A DNA stretch of 64,000 bases from contig NZ_JAMBNX010000009.1 of NCBI RefSeq assembly GCF_023715325.1, positions 62,001 through 126,000 on the forward strand, given 5' to 3'. Position numbers and translations under genes: made by a program. Below are positions 32,610 to 40,000 of the stretch, piece by piece. The notes under the pieces are model-generated. The model ran no database searches, was not told where the DNA came from, and worked only from the letters and a program-made list of their open reading frames with translations. This stretch comes from Agromyces mediolanus (lineage in GTDB: Bacteria > Actinomycetota > Actinomycetes > Actinomycetales > Microbacteriaceae). Every line of letters starts with the position of its first letter. Position 1 is the stretch's first letter.

Positions 32610-33712
32610 GCGGCCACCTCCACCCAGTCGCCGCTCCCGGCCGAGGCGAGGACGGCCTCGGTCACCCGGGCGGAGCGGAGCCCGTCGTCGAAGTCGGGCA
32701 GGCCGTCCGGGCGAGCGCCGCCGATGGCGGCGTAGGCGTCGGCGACGAAGGCGTTGAAGGCGTCCTGATAGCCCATCGGATGCCCCGCCGGCACGAGCGA
32801 GAGCCGGGCGGCGTCGCTCGAGAGCCGGGCGGGATCGCGGTCGAGCAGCACCGAGCCGTCGACCCGGCCGAGCCAGAGCCGCTCGGGCCGTTCCTGCTCG
32901 AAGCGCACCGTCTCGTGCGCGCCGGAGAGCTCGACGACGAGGGCGTTCTTGCGGCCGGGCGCGACCTGCGAGATGAGCAGCGTGCCGATCGCTCCGCCGG
33001 AGAGCTCGACGACGACGGCGACGAGGTCCTCCGTCGCGGTGGCGTCGCGGCCGGCGCGGTTCGGGTACACGGTGCGGGTGCGGGCGTTCAGGCGCAGGAT
33101 GCGCTCACCCGAGACGAACTCGAGCAGGTCCACGAGGTGGGAGCCGATGTCGGCGAACGCCCGCGAGGGCCCGCCGAGCGCGGGGTCCACCCGCCAGTCG
33201 TCCGCCTGCGGGTCGGCGAGCCAGTCCTGCAGGTACTCGCCGTGCACGCTGACGAGGGGACCGGCGGAGCCGCCGGCGAGCCGCGCCCTGGCCTCGCGCG
33301 CCATCGGGTGGAAGCGGTAGATGAAGGGCACGGCGGCGACGAGCCCGCGCTCTCCGGCGAGGGCCGCGAGCTCGGCGGCGTCGGCGGCGCTCGTGGCGAG
33401 CGGCTTCTCGCAGATGACGTGCTTGCCCGCGAGGAGCGCGGCACGGGCGTAGCCGGCGTGCGTCGTGTTCGGGGTGCAGACGTGGACCACGTCGATCGCG
33501 GGATCGGCGAGCAGCTCCTCGACGGAGTCGTAGGCGGCGGCGATGCCGAGGCGTTCGGCGGCGTCGGCCGCGCGCCCGGCGGAGGAGGAGGCGGAGCCCG
33601 CGAGCGCGGCGCTCGCCGCCCGCGCCGCGCGCGAGTGCACTGCAGCCATGAACCCGCCGCCGATGATGCCGGCGTGGATCGCACGGGCTGGAGCAATGAC
33701 GTCCGTTGTCAT
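32606..33712 (-). CDS. Gfo/Idh/MocA-family NAD(P)-dependent dehydrogenase
   Basis: A 368-residue oxidoreductase, probably acting on a sugar or inositol. The Rossmann N-terminus has GIIGGGFMAAVHSRA near residue 15, HVCTPNTTHAGYARAALLAG near 80, and the family's EKP active-site motif in HVICEKPLATSAADA near 100. The C-terminal alpha/beta sheet domain starts near residue 125; RVDPALGGPSRAFADIGSHL carries the catalytic D...H. I use ATG 33712 (MTTDVIAPAR); ATG 33721 is possible. It is the first gene of the long sugar operon, divergent from the ROK regulator, with 4-base overlap to the ATPase gene. Confidence 0.9.
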   Translation of the reverse strand: MTTDVIAPARAIHAGIIGGGFMAAVHSRAARAASAALAGSASSSAGRAADAAERLGIAAAYDSVEELLADPAIDVVHVCTPNTTHAGYARAALLAGKHVICEKPLATSAADAAELAALAGERGLVAAVPFIYRFHPMAREARARLAGGSAGPLVSVHGEYLQDWLADPQADDWRVDPALGGPSRAFADIGSHLVDLLEFVSGERILRLNARTRTVYPNRAGRDATATEDLVAVVVELSGGAIGTLLISQVAPGRKNALVVELSGAHETVRFEQERPERLWLGRVDGSVLLDRDPARLSSDAARLSLVPAGHPMGYQDAFNAFVADAYAAIGGARPDGLPDFDDGLRSARVTEAVLASAGSGDWVEVAA

Positions 33713-33736
33713 GCTGCACATCGTGACACGGTTACT

Positions 33737-33766
33737 CGACTTTTGCTAGTCAAGAATCAAAAGTTG
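33737..33766. promoter_or_regulatory. Candidate ROK-repressor operator (CGACTTTTG-N12-CAAAAGTTG)
   Basis: Arms at 33737-33745 and 33758-33766 match at 8 of 9 positions, in the only AT-rich stretch of the 115-base divergent gap between the dehydrogenase and the ROK gene. ROK/XylR-type repressors commonly bind such wide-spaced AT-rich dyads. A minus-strand TTGACT lies inside it. Confidence 0.6.
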
Positions 33767-33827
33767 ATCTATTCGTTCCGAATTTGTGCCGAGCGAGGAT
33801 ATCAAGGCGGTGTGCTTTACTCGATAC

Positions 33828-35015
33828 ATGGTCGACACGAGTCGGGTGCCGGCGCCCGGCACCTCCGGGGCGAGCGAGCTCTTCCAGCTGCTGCGCGACG
33901 GGGCACCGCGCACTCGAGCGGCCCTCGCCCAGGCCACCGGACTCGCCAGGTCCACGGTCGCCGCCCGAGTCGACGAGCTCATGCGGCTCGGCCTCGTCGC
34001 CCCCGTCGCCGACGCCGCCTCCACCGGCGGTCGACCGCCCTCGCAGTTCGCCCTGAACCCCAGCGCGCGCGTGGTGCTCGCCGCCGACCTCGGCGCCTCC
34101 CACGCGACGCTCGCCATCACCGACCTCACCGGCGCCGTGCTGCTCGAGCGCAGCGAGCCGATCGACATCGCCGAGGGCCCGGAGGCGGTGCTCGGCTGGC
34201 TCGTCGACACGGGCCTCGCCATGCTCCGTGAGCTCGGTCGCGATCGCGCCGAGCTCGCCGCGATCGGCATCGGCATCCCCGGCCCGGTCGAGCACTCCAC
34301 CGGCCGCCCCGTGAATCCGCCGATCATGCCGGGCTGGAACCGCTTCGACGTGCCCGGCTGGGTGCAGCAGCACCTCGAGGTGCCCGTGCTCGTCGACAAC
34401 GACGTGAACATCATGGCGCTCGGCGAGCGCCAGGCCGCCTGGCCGCAGACCGATCACCTCATGTTCGTGAAGGTCGCGACCGGCATCGGCGCCGGCATCA
34501 TCTCGGGCGGCCTCCTCCAGCGCGGCGCCCAGGGCATCGCCGGCGACATCGGCCACGTGCGGGTCTCGCGCGGCACGGGAGTGCCGTGCAGCTGCGGCAA
34601 CCAGGACTGCCTCGAGGCACTCGCATCCGGCCCGGCCATCGCCCGCTCCCTCCGGGAGCGCGGGCTCGACGCGGCGGGCGGACGCGACGTGGTGACGCTC
34701 GTGCAGCGCGGCGACCTCGACGCCATCCAGGCCGTGCGTCAGGCCGGCCGCGACATCGGCGAGGTGCTGACCGCCTCGGTGAGCCTCATCAACCCCTCCG
34801 TCATCGCGATCGGCGGCTCGATGGCCCGCGCCGGCGAGCACCTCATCGCGGGCGTGCGCGAGGCGGTGTACACCCGCTCGATGCCGCTCGCCACGGAGCA
34901 CCTGCAGATCGTGCAGTCCGCGGCGGCCGAGAACGCCGCGGTGCTCGGCGCGAGCATGCTCGCCATCCAGCACGTGCTCTCCCCCGAGGGCATCGACCAG
35001 CTCGCCGCCCGCTGA
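33828..35015 (+). CDS. ROK-family transcriptional repressor
   Basis: A 395-residue ROK (NagC/XylR) regulator. The winged helix covers residues about 10-75 (TRAALAQATGLARSTVAARV), followed by the sugar-kinase-like fold: VLAADLGASHATLAITDL, GIGIPGPVEHSTGRPVNPP, VDNDVNIMALGE, GTGVPCSCGNQDCLEALASG (zinc motif, with Asp replacing the usual Gly before the third Cys) and SVIAIGGSMARAGEHL. I prefer ATG 33828 (MVDTSRVPAP) because the upstream extension runs into the promoter. It is divergent from the dehydrogenase-ABC-isomerase operon and presumably represses it until a sugar binds. Confidence 0.9.
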   Translation: MVDTSRVPAPGTSGASELFQLLRDGAPRTRAALAQATGLARSTVAARVDELMRLGLVAPVADAASTGGRPPSQFALNPSARVVLAADLGASHATLAITDLTGAVLLERSEPIDIAEGPEAVLGWLVDTGLAMLRELGRDRAELAAIGIGIPGPVEHSTGRPVNPPIMPGWNRFDVPGWVQQHLEVPVLVDNDVNIMALGERQAAWPQTDHLMFVKVATGIGAGIISGGLLQRGAQGIAGDIGHVRVSRGTGVPCSCGNQDCLEALASGPAIARSLRERGLDAAGGRDVVTLVQRGDLDAIQAVRQAGRDIGEVLTASVSLINPSVIAIGGSMARAGEHLIAGVREAVYTRSMPLATEHLQIVQSAAAENAAVLGASMLAIQHVLSPEGIDQLAAR

Positions 35016-35033
35016 ACAGGGCGCGTCGGTCGC

Positions 35034-35813
35034 TCAGCTCGGACCCCGGACCTCGCCCCAGGCGCGCAGCTGCGCTTCGACGATCTCGCGCAGCCGAGCG
35101 GCGCCGAAGGGGCCGCCGTGCCCCGGGTACACCGTGCGGATCGGCAGCCGGAGCAGTCGACGCAGGCTCTCGGCGTACGCTGCCCGGTCGGAGCCGTGCA
35201 GGTCGTCGAGCAGCACATCGTCGTAGACCACATCACCGCTGAACAGGGCGCCCGCTGCGGGCTCGAACAGCGCGAGGGAGCCTGGAGTGTGGCCGGGCAG
35301 GTGCAGCGTCACGAGCTCGCGGTCCCCGAGGTCGATCACGTCGCCGTCGGCGAGCGTGGCGCTCGGCTCCACGGCGGCGAGCCGGTGCGCCTCCGCATCG
35401 AACTCCTCGTGCGGCCGCGCCGTGAGGAACAGCTCCGGCACCGGGCCGTGCCGGTCGAGCCGGAGGCCGAGCTCCTCCGCGAGGCGGCGGCCGACGAGCG
35501 AACGCCCGAGTGGGGCCGCCACCGGCTCGCCCGCGTGCGCCCAGCGCTCGGTGAACTCGTGCGCCGAGCCCATGTGGTCGAGGTGCGCGTGCGTGATGAC
35601 GAGCACGGGCTCCCGGGCGAAGAGCTCCGGCAGCTCCGCCCGCATCGAGGCCACTCCGAGGCCGGCGTCGACCACGAGGTCGCGGTCGCGCCCGGCGAGC
35701 CACCAGCTGTTGCCCTGGAGGAACTCGTGCACGTGCGGCTCGACGATCCGGGTGAGGCGGTCGTCGATGCGATCCCGGCGGAACCAGGGGTGCGCGACGG
35801 GGAGCGCGCTCAC
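35034..35813 (-). CDS. Metallo-beta-lactamase-fold hydrolase
   Basis: A 259-residue MBL-fold enzyme with a complete metal site: THAHLDHMGS (HxHxDH, about residues 74-79), LPGHTPGSLALFEP, FSGDVVYDDVLLDD (bridging Asp) and YPGHGGPFG. The second half of the first sheet (GNSWWLAGRDRDLVVDAGLG) is typical of hydrolases acting on thioesters, lactones or phosphoesters; the substrate is not inferable. GTG 35813 overlaps the NCS1 permease stop by 4 bases (GTGA), so the enzyme probably acts on, or downstream of, the compound imported by that permease. Confidence 0.87.
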   Translation of the reverse strand: MSALPVAHPWFRRDRIDDRLTRIVEPHVHEFLQGNSWWLAGRDRDLVVDAGLGVASMRAELPELFAREPVLVITHAHLDHMGSAHEFTERWAHAGEPVAAPLGRSLVGRRLAEELGLRLDRHGPVPELFLTARPHEEFDAEAHRLAAVEPSATLADGDVIDLGDRELVTLHLPGHTPGSLALFEPAAGALFSGDVVYDDVLLDDLHGSDRAAYAESLRRLLRLPIRTVYPGHGGPFGAARLREIVEAQLRAWGEVRGPS

Positions 35814-37240
35814 GCGGCATCCCCCGCGCCCTCGGCCCGGATCGCCGAGCCGCGCAGCCCGGGCGCCGCGAGCGCCGCGTAGAGCCCGCCGCCGAGGGCC
35901 ATCCCGACGAGCGGCGAGAGGTCGGCGCCGCCGAGCGCGAGCCCGAGCGGGCCGGTGTAGAACGTCGTGCTGGCGAACAGCGCCGTGACCGTGGCGCCGC
36001 CGACGAGCGCGATCACGCCGGCCGGGTTCCACCCGCCGGAGAACCAGTTCGCTCCGCCGGGCCGTTCGTCCTCGAGCCGGGCGCCATCGTAGCGGTTGCG
36101 CCGCAGCACGATGTCGACCGCGTAGATCGCCATGGCCGGCGCCAGCACCACGATGCTGAGCTCGAGCAGTCCGCTCAGCGCGTCGAGGAAGTCGACGACG
36201 AACAGCGCGAAGAGGGTGATGCCGACCGCCACGATCGCATCGAACACGACCGTGACCGATCGGCGCCAGCGCACCCCGGCGGCGAGCAGCGCGAGCCCGG
36301 TGCTGTACGCCGTGAGCGCGTTGTTCGCGATCGAGCCGACGACCACGACGAGGAGGAAGATCGGGTAGTACCACGCGGGCACGATCCCGGCCATCGCGGT
36401 CGCCGGGTCGGACATGTCGACCACGGTGCCGGCGAGCACGCCGAGCGAGCCGATCACGACGGCCGGCAGGAATCCGCCGAGCGCGGTCCAGCCCGCGACC
36501 TGCACCGGGCTCGTGTCCTCCGGCAGGTAGCGCGAGTAGTCCGCACCCACCTGCCACGACAGCGGTGCGGAGGCGATGATCGCGAAGCCCGCGGCCGCGA
36601 CCGCCCAGAGCTCCGCCCCTTCGAGCCGCCCGGCGGGCGGCTGGTAGCCGAAGTCCGCACCGGCGACGACGAACACGGCGAGCACCCCGATGCCGGCGAG
36701 GAGCACCCAGCTCACCCAGCCGCTCACTCGCACGATCGTCGCGTGACCGTAGACGCTGATCGTGAACGTGACGACCGCGAGGACGACGACGATGACGGCC
36801 TGCAGCCAGGCCGGCGCCTCCGGGGCGAACCAGCGGAGGAGGGCGAACCCGACGGTCGCGCCGACCGCGAGGTTGATCGCCTCGTAGAGCACGCCGATCG
36901 CCCAGCCGGCCGTGAAGTTCAGCACGCGGTTGCCGCGGACGCCGTAGAACGCCCGGGTGATCACCTCGCTCGGCACCCCGGCGGTCGGCCCGCTGACGGC
37001 GAGGAACCCGACGCCCGCGAAGAAGAGGTTCCCCGCGACCACCACGGCGATCGCCTGCCACGCGTCGAGTCCGAAGAGCACGAGCAGCCCGCCCAGCACG
37101 AAGTAGAGGTAGGTGACGTTCGACGCCGCCCAGACGGTGAACAGCGATCGCGCCGTCCCGTGCCGCTCGATGACGGGGACGTGGTCGGTGCCCCGCTGCT
37201 CGATCCGACCCGCCGCCGTGTTCCGCTCGCGGTCGCTCAT
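35810..37240 (-). CDS. NCS1-family nucleobase (purine/cytosine/allantoin-type) permease
   Basis: A 476-residue, 12-helix permease of the nucleobase:cation symporter-1 family. Features: VERHG-like start (VPVIERHGTARSLFTVWAAS), GLDAWQAIAVVVAGNLFFAG, SGPTAGVPSEVITRAFYGVR near residue 85, and PLSWQVGADYSRYLPEDT near residue 225, all standard NCS1 regions. It imports a nucleobase or related heterocycle with a cation. GAGGAGG precedes the ATG at 6 bases. The promoter at 37287-37315 is sandwiched by two TetR-type palindromes, and the TetR gene lies immediately upstream. Confidence 0.9.
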   Translation of the reverse strand: MSDRERNTAAGRIEQRGTDHVPVIERHGTARSLFTVWAASNVTYLYFVLGGLLVLFGLDAWQAIAVVVAGNLFFAGVGFLAVSGPTAGVPSEVITRAFYGVRGNRVLNFTAGWAIGVLYEAINLAVGATVGFALLRWFAPEAPAWLQAVIVVVLAVVTFTISVYGHATIVRVSGWVSWVLLAGIGVLAVFVVAGADFGYQPPAGRLEGAELWAVAAAGFAIIASAPLSWQVGADYSRYLPEDTSPVQVAGWTALGGFLPAVVIGSLGVLAGTVVDMSDPATAMAGIVPAWYYPIFLLVVVVGSIANNALTAYSTGLALLAAGVRWRRSVTVVFDAIVAVGITLFALFVVDFLDALSGLLELSIVVLAPAMAIYAVDIVLRRNRYDGARLEDERPGGANWFSGGWNPAGVIALVGGATVTALFASTTFYTGPLGLALGGADLSPLVGMALGGGLYAALAAPGLRGSAIRAEGAGDAA

Positions 37241-37259
37241 CTCACGCCTCCTCGCGCTG

Positions 37260-37318
37260 TTGGCCTATCGGCCAATATGATGAGCGACAGTAGCGGCTAT
37301 TGGCCTCGCGGTCAATAG
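37260..37318 (-). promoter_or_regulatory. Promoter of the NCS1 permease flanked by two TetR-type operators
   Basis: Minus-strand TTGACC (37310-37315), 17-base spacer, TACTGT (37287-37292). Operator O1 is TTGGCCTATCGGCCAA (37260-37275). O2 is CTATTGGCC-TCGC-GGTCAATAG (37297-37318) and covers the -35. The shared core is TTGGCC-N4-GGYCAA, centre to centre exactly 40 bases. O1 falls just downstream of the expected start site. Confidence 0.7.
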
Positions 37319-37338
37319 TTGCCGGAGCGGCGATCGAC

Positions 37339-37974
37339 TCAGGCGTCGAGCAGACCGGGTTCGAGCCCCAGCTCGGTCTCGGCCGTGCGCAGCACGAAGT
37401 CGAACACGTCCGCATAGTCGAGCGGCGAGTCCGCGAGGCCGGTGCGCACCGCCGCGTTCGCCGCGAGCCCGTCGACGAGCGCGAGGATGCGCATCGCGGA
37501 GTGCGGCCCGGCCGCCGGGAACACGCCCGCCGCGACGCCGACGCCGACGAGCTCGTCGAGCTCGGCGAGGTCCTGCTCCATCTGGCGCACCACGGCGTCG
37601 CGCACGGCCGGGCGTCGAGCGCTCTCCCGCCAGGCGTCGAGCCACAGCAGCGCCGCGGGATCGCGCTCGTGGGCGCCGTACGCCGCGAGCAGCCCCCGGA
37701 GCTGCTCGAGCGGGCCGTCGCCGGCCACGCGCTCGGCCAGCTCGCGCCGTTCGGCGTCGGCGGCGAACGCGAACGCCGCGGCCAGCAGCTCGTCCACCGT
37801 GCCGAAGTAGTGCGTCACGAGTCCTTGCGCGACCCCGACCTCGGCCGCGAGCCGTCGCGCCGTGATCGAGGTCAACCCGCCCTCGCGCGCGAGCTTCACC
37901 GCCGCCACGAGCAGTTCGTCGCGTCGGTCCTCGCGCACCCGCCTCGTGTAGCCGCGCCCCGCCCGCTCCGCCAT
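37339..37974 (-). CDS. TetR-family regulator
   Basis: A 211-residue TetR protein. The helix-turn-helix lies at about residues 28-55 (SITARRLAAEVGVAQGLVTH, then YFGTVDELL); the all-helical ligand domain follows and resembles BetI-type C-termini (LWLDAWRESARRPAVRDAVV). It lies 9 bases downstream of the LacI gene and 98 bases upstream of the NCS1 permease, same strand. The two palindromes in that 98-base gap make it the likely repressor of permease and MBL hydrolase. It may be read from both the upstream operon and a local promoter. Confidence 0.88.
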   Translation of the reverse strand: MAERAGRGYTRRVREDRRDELLVAAVKLAREGGLTSITARRLAAEVGVAQGLVTHYFGTVDELLAAAFAFAADAERRELAERVAGDGPLEQLRGLLAAYGAHERDPAALLWLDAWRESARRPAVRDAVVRQMEQDLAELDELVGVGVAAGVFPAAGPHSAMRILALVDGLAANAAVRTGLADSPLDYADVFDFVLRTAETELGLEPGLLDA

Positions 37975-37983
37975 ACCGACAGG

Positions 37984-39000
37984 CTAGGCGCTCGGCACGA
38001 AGGACTCGCGCACCACGAGCTCCGCGTCGAGCACCGGAGGCGCCCCGTCGCGCCCGGCGAGGGCGTCCGCCAGCAGCCGCATGATCGCGCTGCCGTTGCG
38101 CTCGGCGGCGGCCGACAGCGTCGTGATCGAGGGACGCACCTGGGCCGCGAGCGGCACCTCCTCGCCGCTCAGGACCACGAGGTCGTCGGGCACGCGGAGT
38201 CCGCGCGCCTCGGCCGCCCGGATCGCGCCGATCGCCATCGGCACCGTCGCCGCCAGGATGCCGCCGACGCTCGCCCGCTCCAGGAGGGCCGCGGCCGCCG
38301 CCTGCGCGCCGTCGAAGTCGTACGGCGTCTCCACGACGAGCTCCGGCGCACCCGCCGAGAGGGCGTCGAGGTAGCCCGCGACGAGCTGTCGGCCGAGCGG
38401 ACCGACGCCCTCGCCGACGAGCAGGGCGACCGGGCCGTGGCCGGAACCGGCCATCGCGCTCGTCGCGGCCCGGGCGGGCTCGCGGTAGTCGAAGCCGAGG
38501 CTGAGCGCGTGCCGCGCGTCGTCGCGGTCGACGGTGGTGAGCACCGGGATGCCCTGCTCGTGCAGCACCTCGAGCGCCTGCAGCGTCTCGGGTTCGACGA
38601 GGGCGTCGGCGGTCGCGAGCACGACCGCGTCGACGCCCTGCTTCGGCAGCTTCTCGAGCACGCGCCGCAGGCGGGTCTCGCTGTGCGCGAGGTCGTAGAG
38701 CATGACGCTGTAGCCGAGGTCGTCGGCCTCGTGCGAGATCGTCTTCGCGAGGCCCCCGTGGAACGGCTGCGACACGTCGCCGACGAGCAGCGCGATCGTG
38801 CCGGTGCGGCCGTTGCGGAGGCTCCGCGCGGCGGCGCTCGGCACGAAGTTCAGCCGGTCTGCGGCGGCGCGCACCTTCGCGAGCGTGCCCGGGGTCACCC
38901 GCTCCGGCTCGTTCAGCACCCGCGAGACCGTGGTCCGGGAGACGCCGGCGAGCCGGGCGACATCCAGGATGGTCGCCTGGCCGCGTTCCGGTGCCGTCAC
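37984..39000 (-). CDS. LacI-family regulator at the end of the sulfatase/nucleoside-hydrolase operon
   Basis: A 338-residue LacI/GalR repressor: helix-turn-helix TILDVARLAGVSRTTVSRVL at residues 9-28, hinge FVPSAAARSLRNGRT near 55, and periplasmic-binding-protein-like effector domain with IALLVGDVSQPFHGGLAKTI. GTG 39000 is preceded by AGGA; the longer frame upstream runs antisense through the nucleoside hydrolase gene and is rejected. It lies 10 bases after the nucleoside hydrolase stop. The tandem GGAATCGATTCC palindromes at the head of the operon are of LacI type, so it probably autoregulates the operon. Confidence 0.9.
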   Translation of the reverse strand: MTAPERGQATILDVARLAGVSRTTVSRVLNEPERVTPGTLAKVRAAADRLNFVPSAAARSLRNGRTGTIALLVGDVSQPFHGGLAKTISHEADDLGYSVMLYDLAHSETRLRRVLEKLPKQGVDAVVLATADALVEPETLQALEVLHEQGIPVLTTVDRDDARHALSLGFDYREPARAATSAMAGSGHGPVALLVGEGVGPLGRQLVAGYLDALSAGAPELVVETPYDFDGAQAAAAALLERASVGGILAATVPMAIGAIRAAEARGLRVPDDLVVLSGEEVPLAAQVRPSITTLSAAAERNGSAIMRLLADALAGRDGAPPVLDAELVVRESFVPSA

Positions 39001-39010
39001 ATCCGCGATC

Positions 39011-40000
39011 CTATCGAGCCGGCACCGCCGCACCGGCGTCGACGGCGGCGAGGAAGAGCTCCGCGCAGCGCGCCCCGTCGAGGTCGAGGACGACCTCGAC
39101 GGCGCTCGCGGCATCCTTCGTCGTCTCGCCGCCCGCGCCGAGGCCGGTGCGGAGGTCGACGACGGTGCAACCGCGCGTCGGGCCCTCGGCGAGCGCGACG
39201 CGCACCGGCGCGCGCTGCAGGCGCAGGAGCGTCGGATCGATCACCGCGGCGACCGTGCCCGCATCGCCGATGGCCGCGGCTCCGGCCGCGCCGACTCGGC
39301 CCTCGTCCTCGGTGACCCCGGCGAGGTGCGCGAGCAGCGAGCCCGCGGCGCGGGCGACCGGATCGGCCGAACGCCCGAGCTGCGCGATCCGCTCCGCGGG
39401 CACCGTCGCGCGGTAGAACGGCTCGAGCCCGTACATCACGACCGGCACGCCGCTCGTGAGCACGATCTCGGCCGCCTCCGGGTCGTGCCAGACGTTGAAC
39501 TCGGCCGCGGCGGTCGCGTTGCCCGCGCCGATCGCGCCGCCCATCATGACGATCCGCGCGAGGTGCGGCATGACCTCCGGATGCATCCGCAGCAGCACGG
39601 CGACGTTCGTGAGCGGGGCGAGGGCGATCACGGTGACCGGCTCGGGCGAGTCGAGGAGGGTGCGCCGCAGCAGCTCCACCGCGTGCACCGGTTCGACCTC
39701 GCGCTCGCTCGGCGGCAGCTCCAGGGTGCCGAGCCCCGTCGGGCCGTGCACGTAGGCCGCGTCCCGCGGCGTCTCGACGAGGGGGCGGTGCAGGCCCGCG
39801 GCGATCGGCACCGCGGGCGCGTCGGCGAGGTCGAGCACCCGGCGGGTGTTCTCCACGACCTGGGCGAGCGGCACGTTGCCGCCCGCGCAGCTGACCGCGA
39901 GGAGCTCGAGGGCGGGATGGCGCACCGCGAGCAGCAGGGCGAGGGCGTCGTCGACGCCCGTGTCCACGTCGAGCACGACGGGGATCGGCCGCGCGCTCAT
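39011..40000 (-). CDS. Inosine/uridine-preferring nucleoside hydrolase family enzyme
   Basis: A 329-residue nucleoside N-ribohydrolase that hydrolyses ribonucleosides to base plus ribose. The Ca-binding signature is complete: DVDTGVDDALALLLA with D11, D13, D17 and D18. VIALAPLTNVAVLL supplies the conserved LTN loop, IVMMGGA the MGG motif, and EFNVWHDPEAAEIVL the DPEAA motif. The start ATG 40000 overlaps the sulfatase stop by 4 bases (ATGA). Coupling to a sulfatase and an organic-anion-type transporter suggests its substrate may arrive as a sulfate ester; that is inference. Confidence 0.9.
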   Translation of the reverse strand: MSARPIPVVLDVDTGVDDALALLLAVRHPALELLAVSCAGGNVPLAQVVENTRRVLDLADAPAVPIAAGLHRPLVETPRDAAYVHGPTGLGTLELPPSEREVEPVHAVELLRRTLLDSPEPVTVIALAPLTNVAVLLRMHPEVMPHLARIVMMGGAIGAGNATAAAEFNVWHDPEAAEIVLTSGVPVVMYGLEPFYRATVPAERIAQLGRSADPVARAAGSLLAHLAGVTEDEGRVGAAGAAAIGDAGTVAAVIDPTLLRLQRAPVRVALAEGPTRGCTVVDLRTGLGAGGETTKDAASAVEVVLDLDGARCAELFLAAVDAGAAVPAR

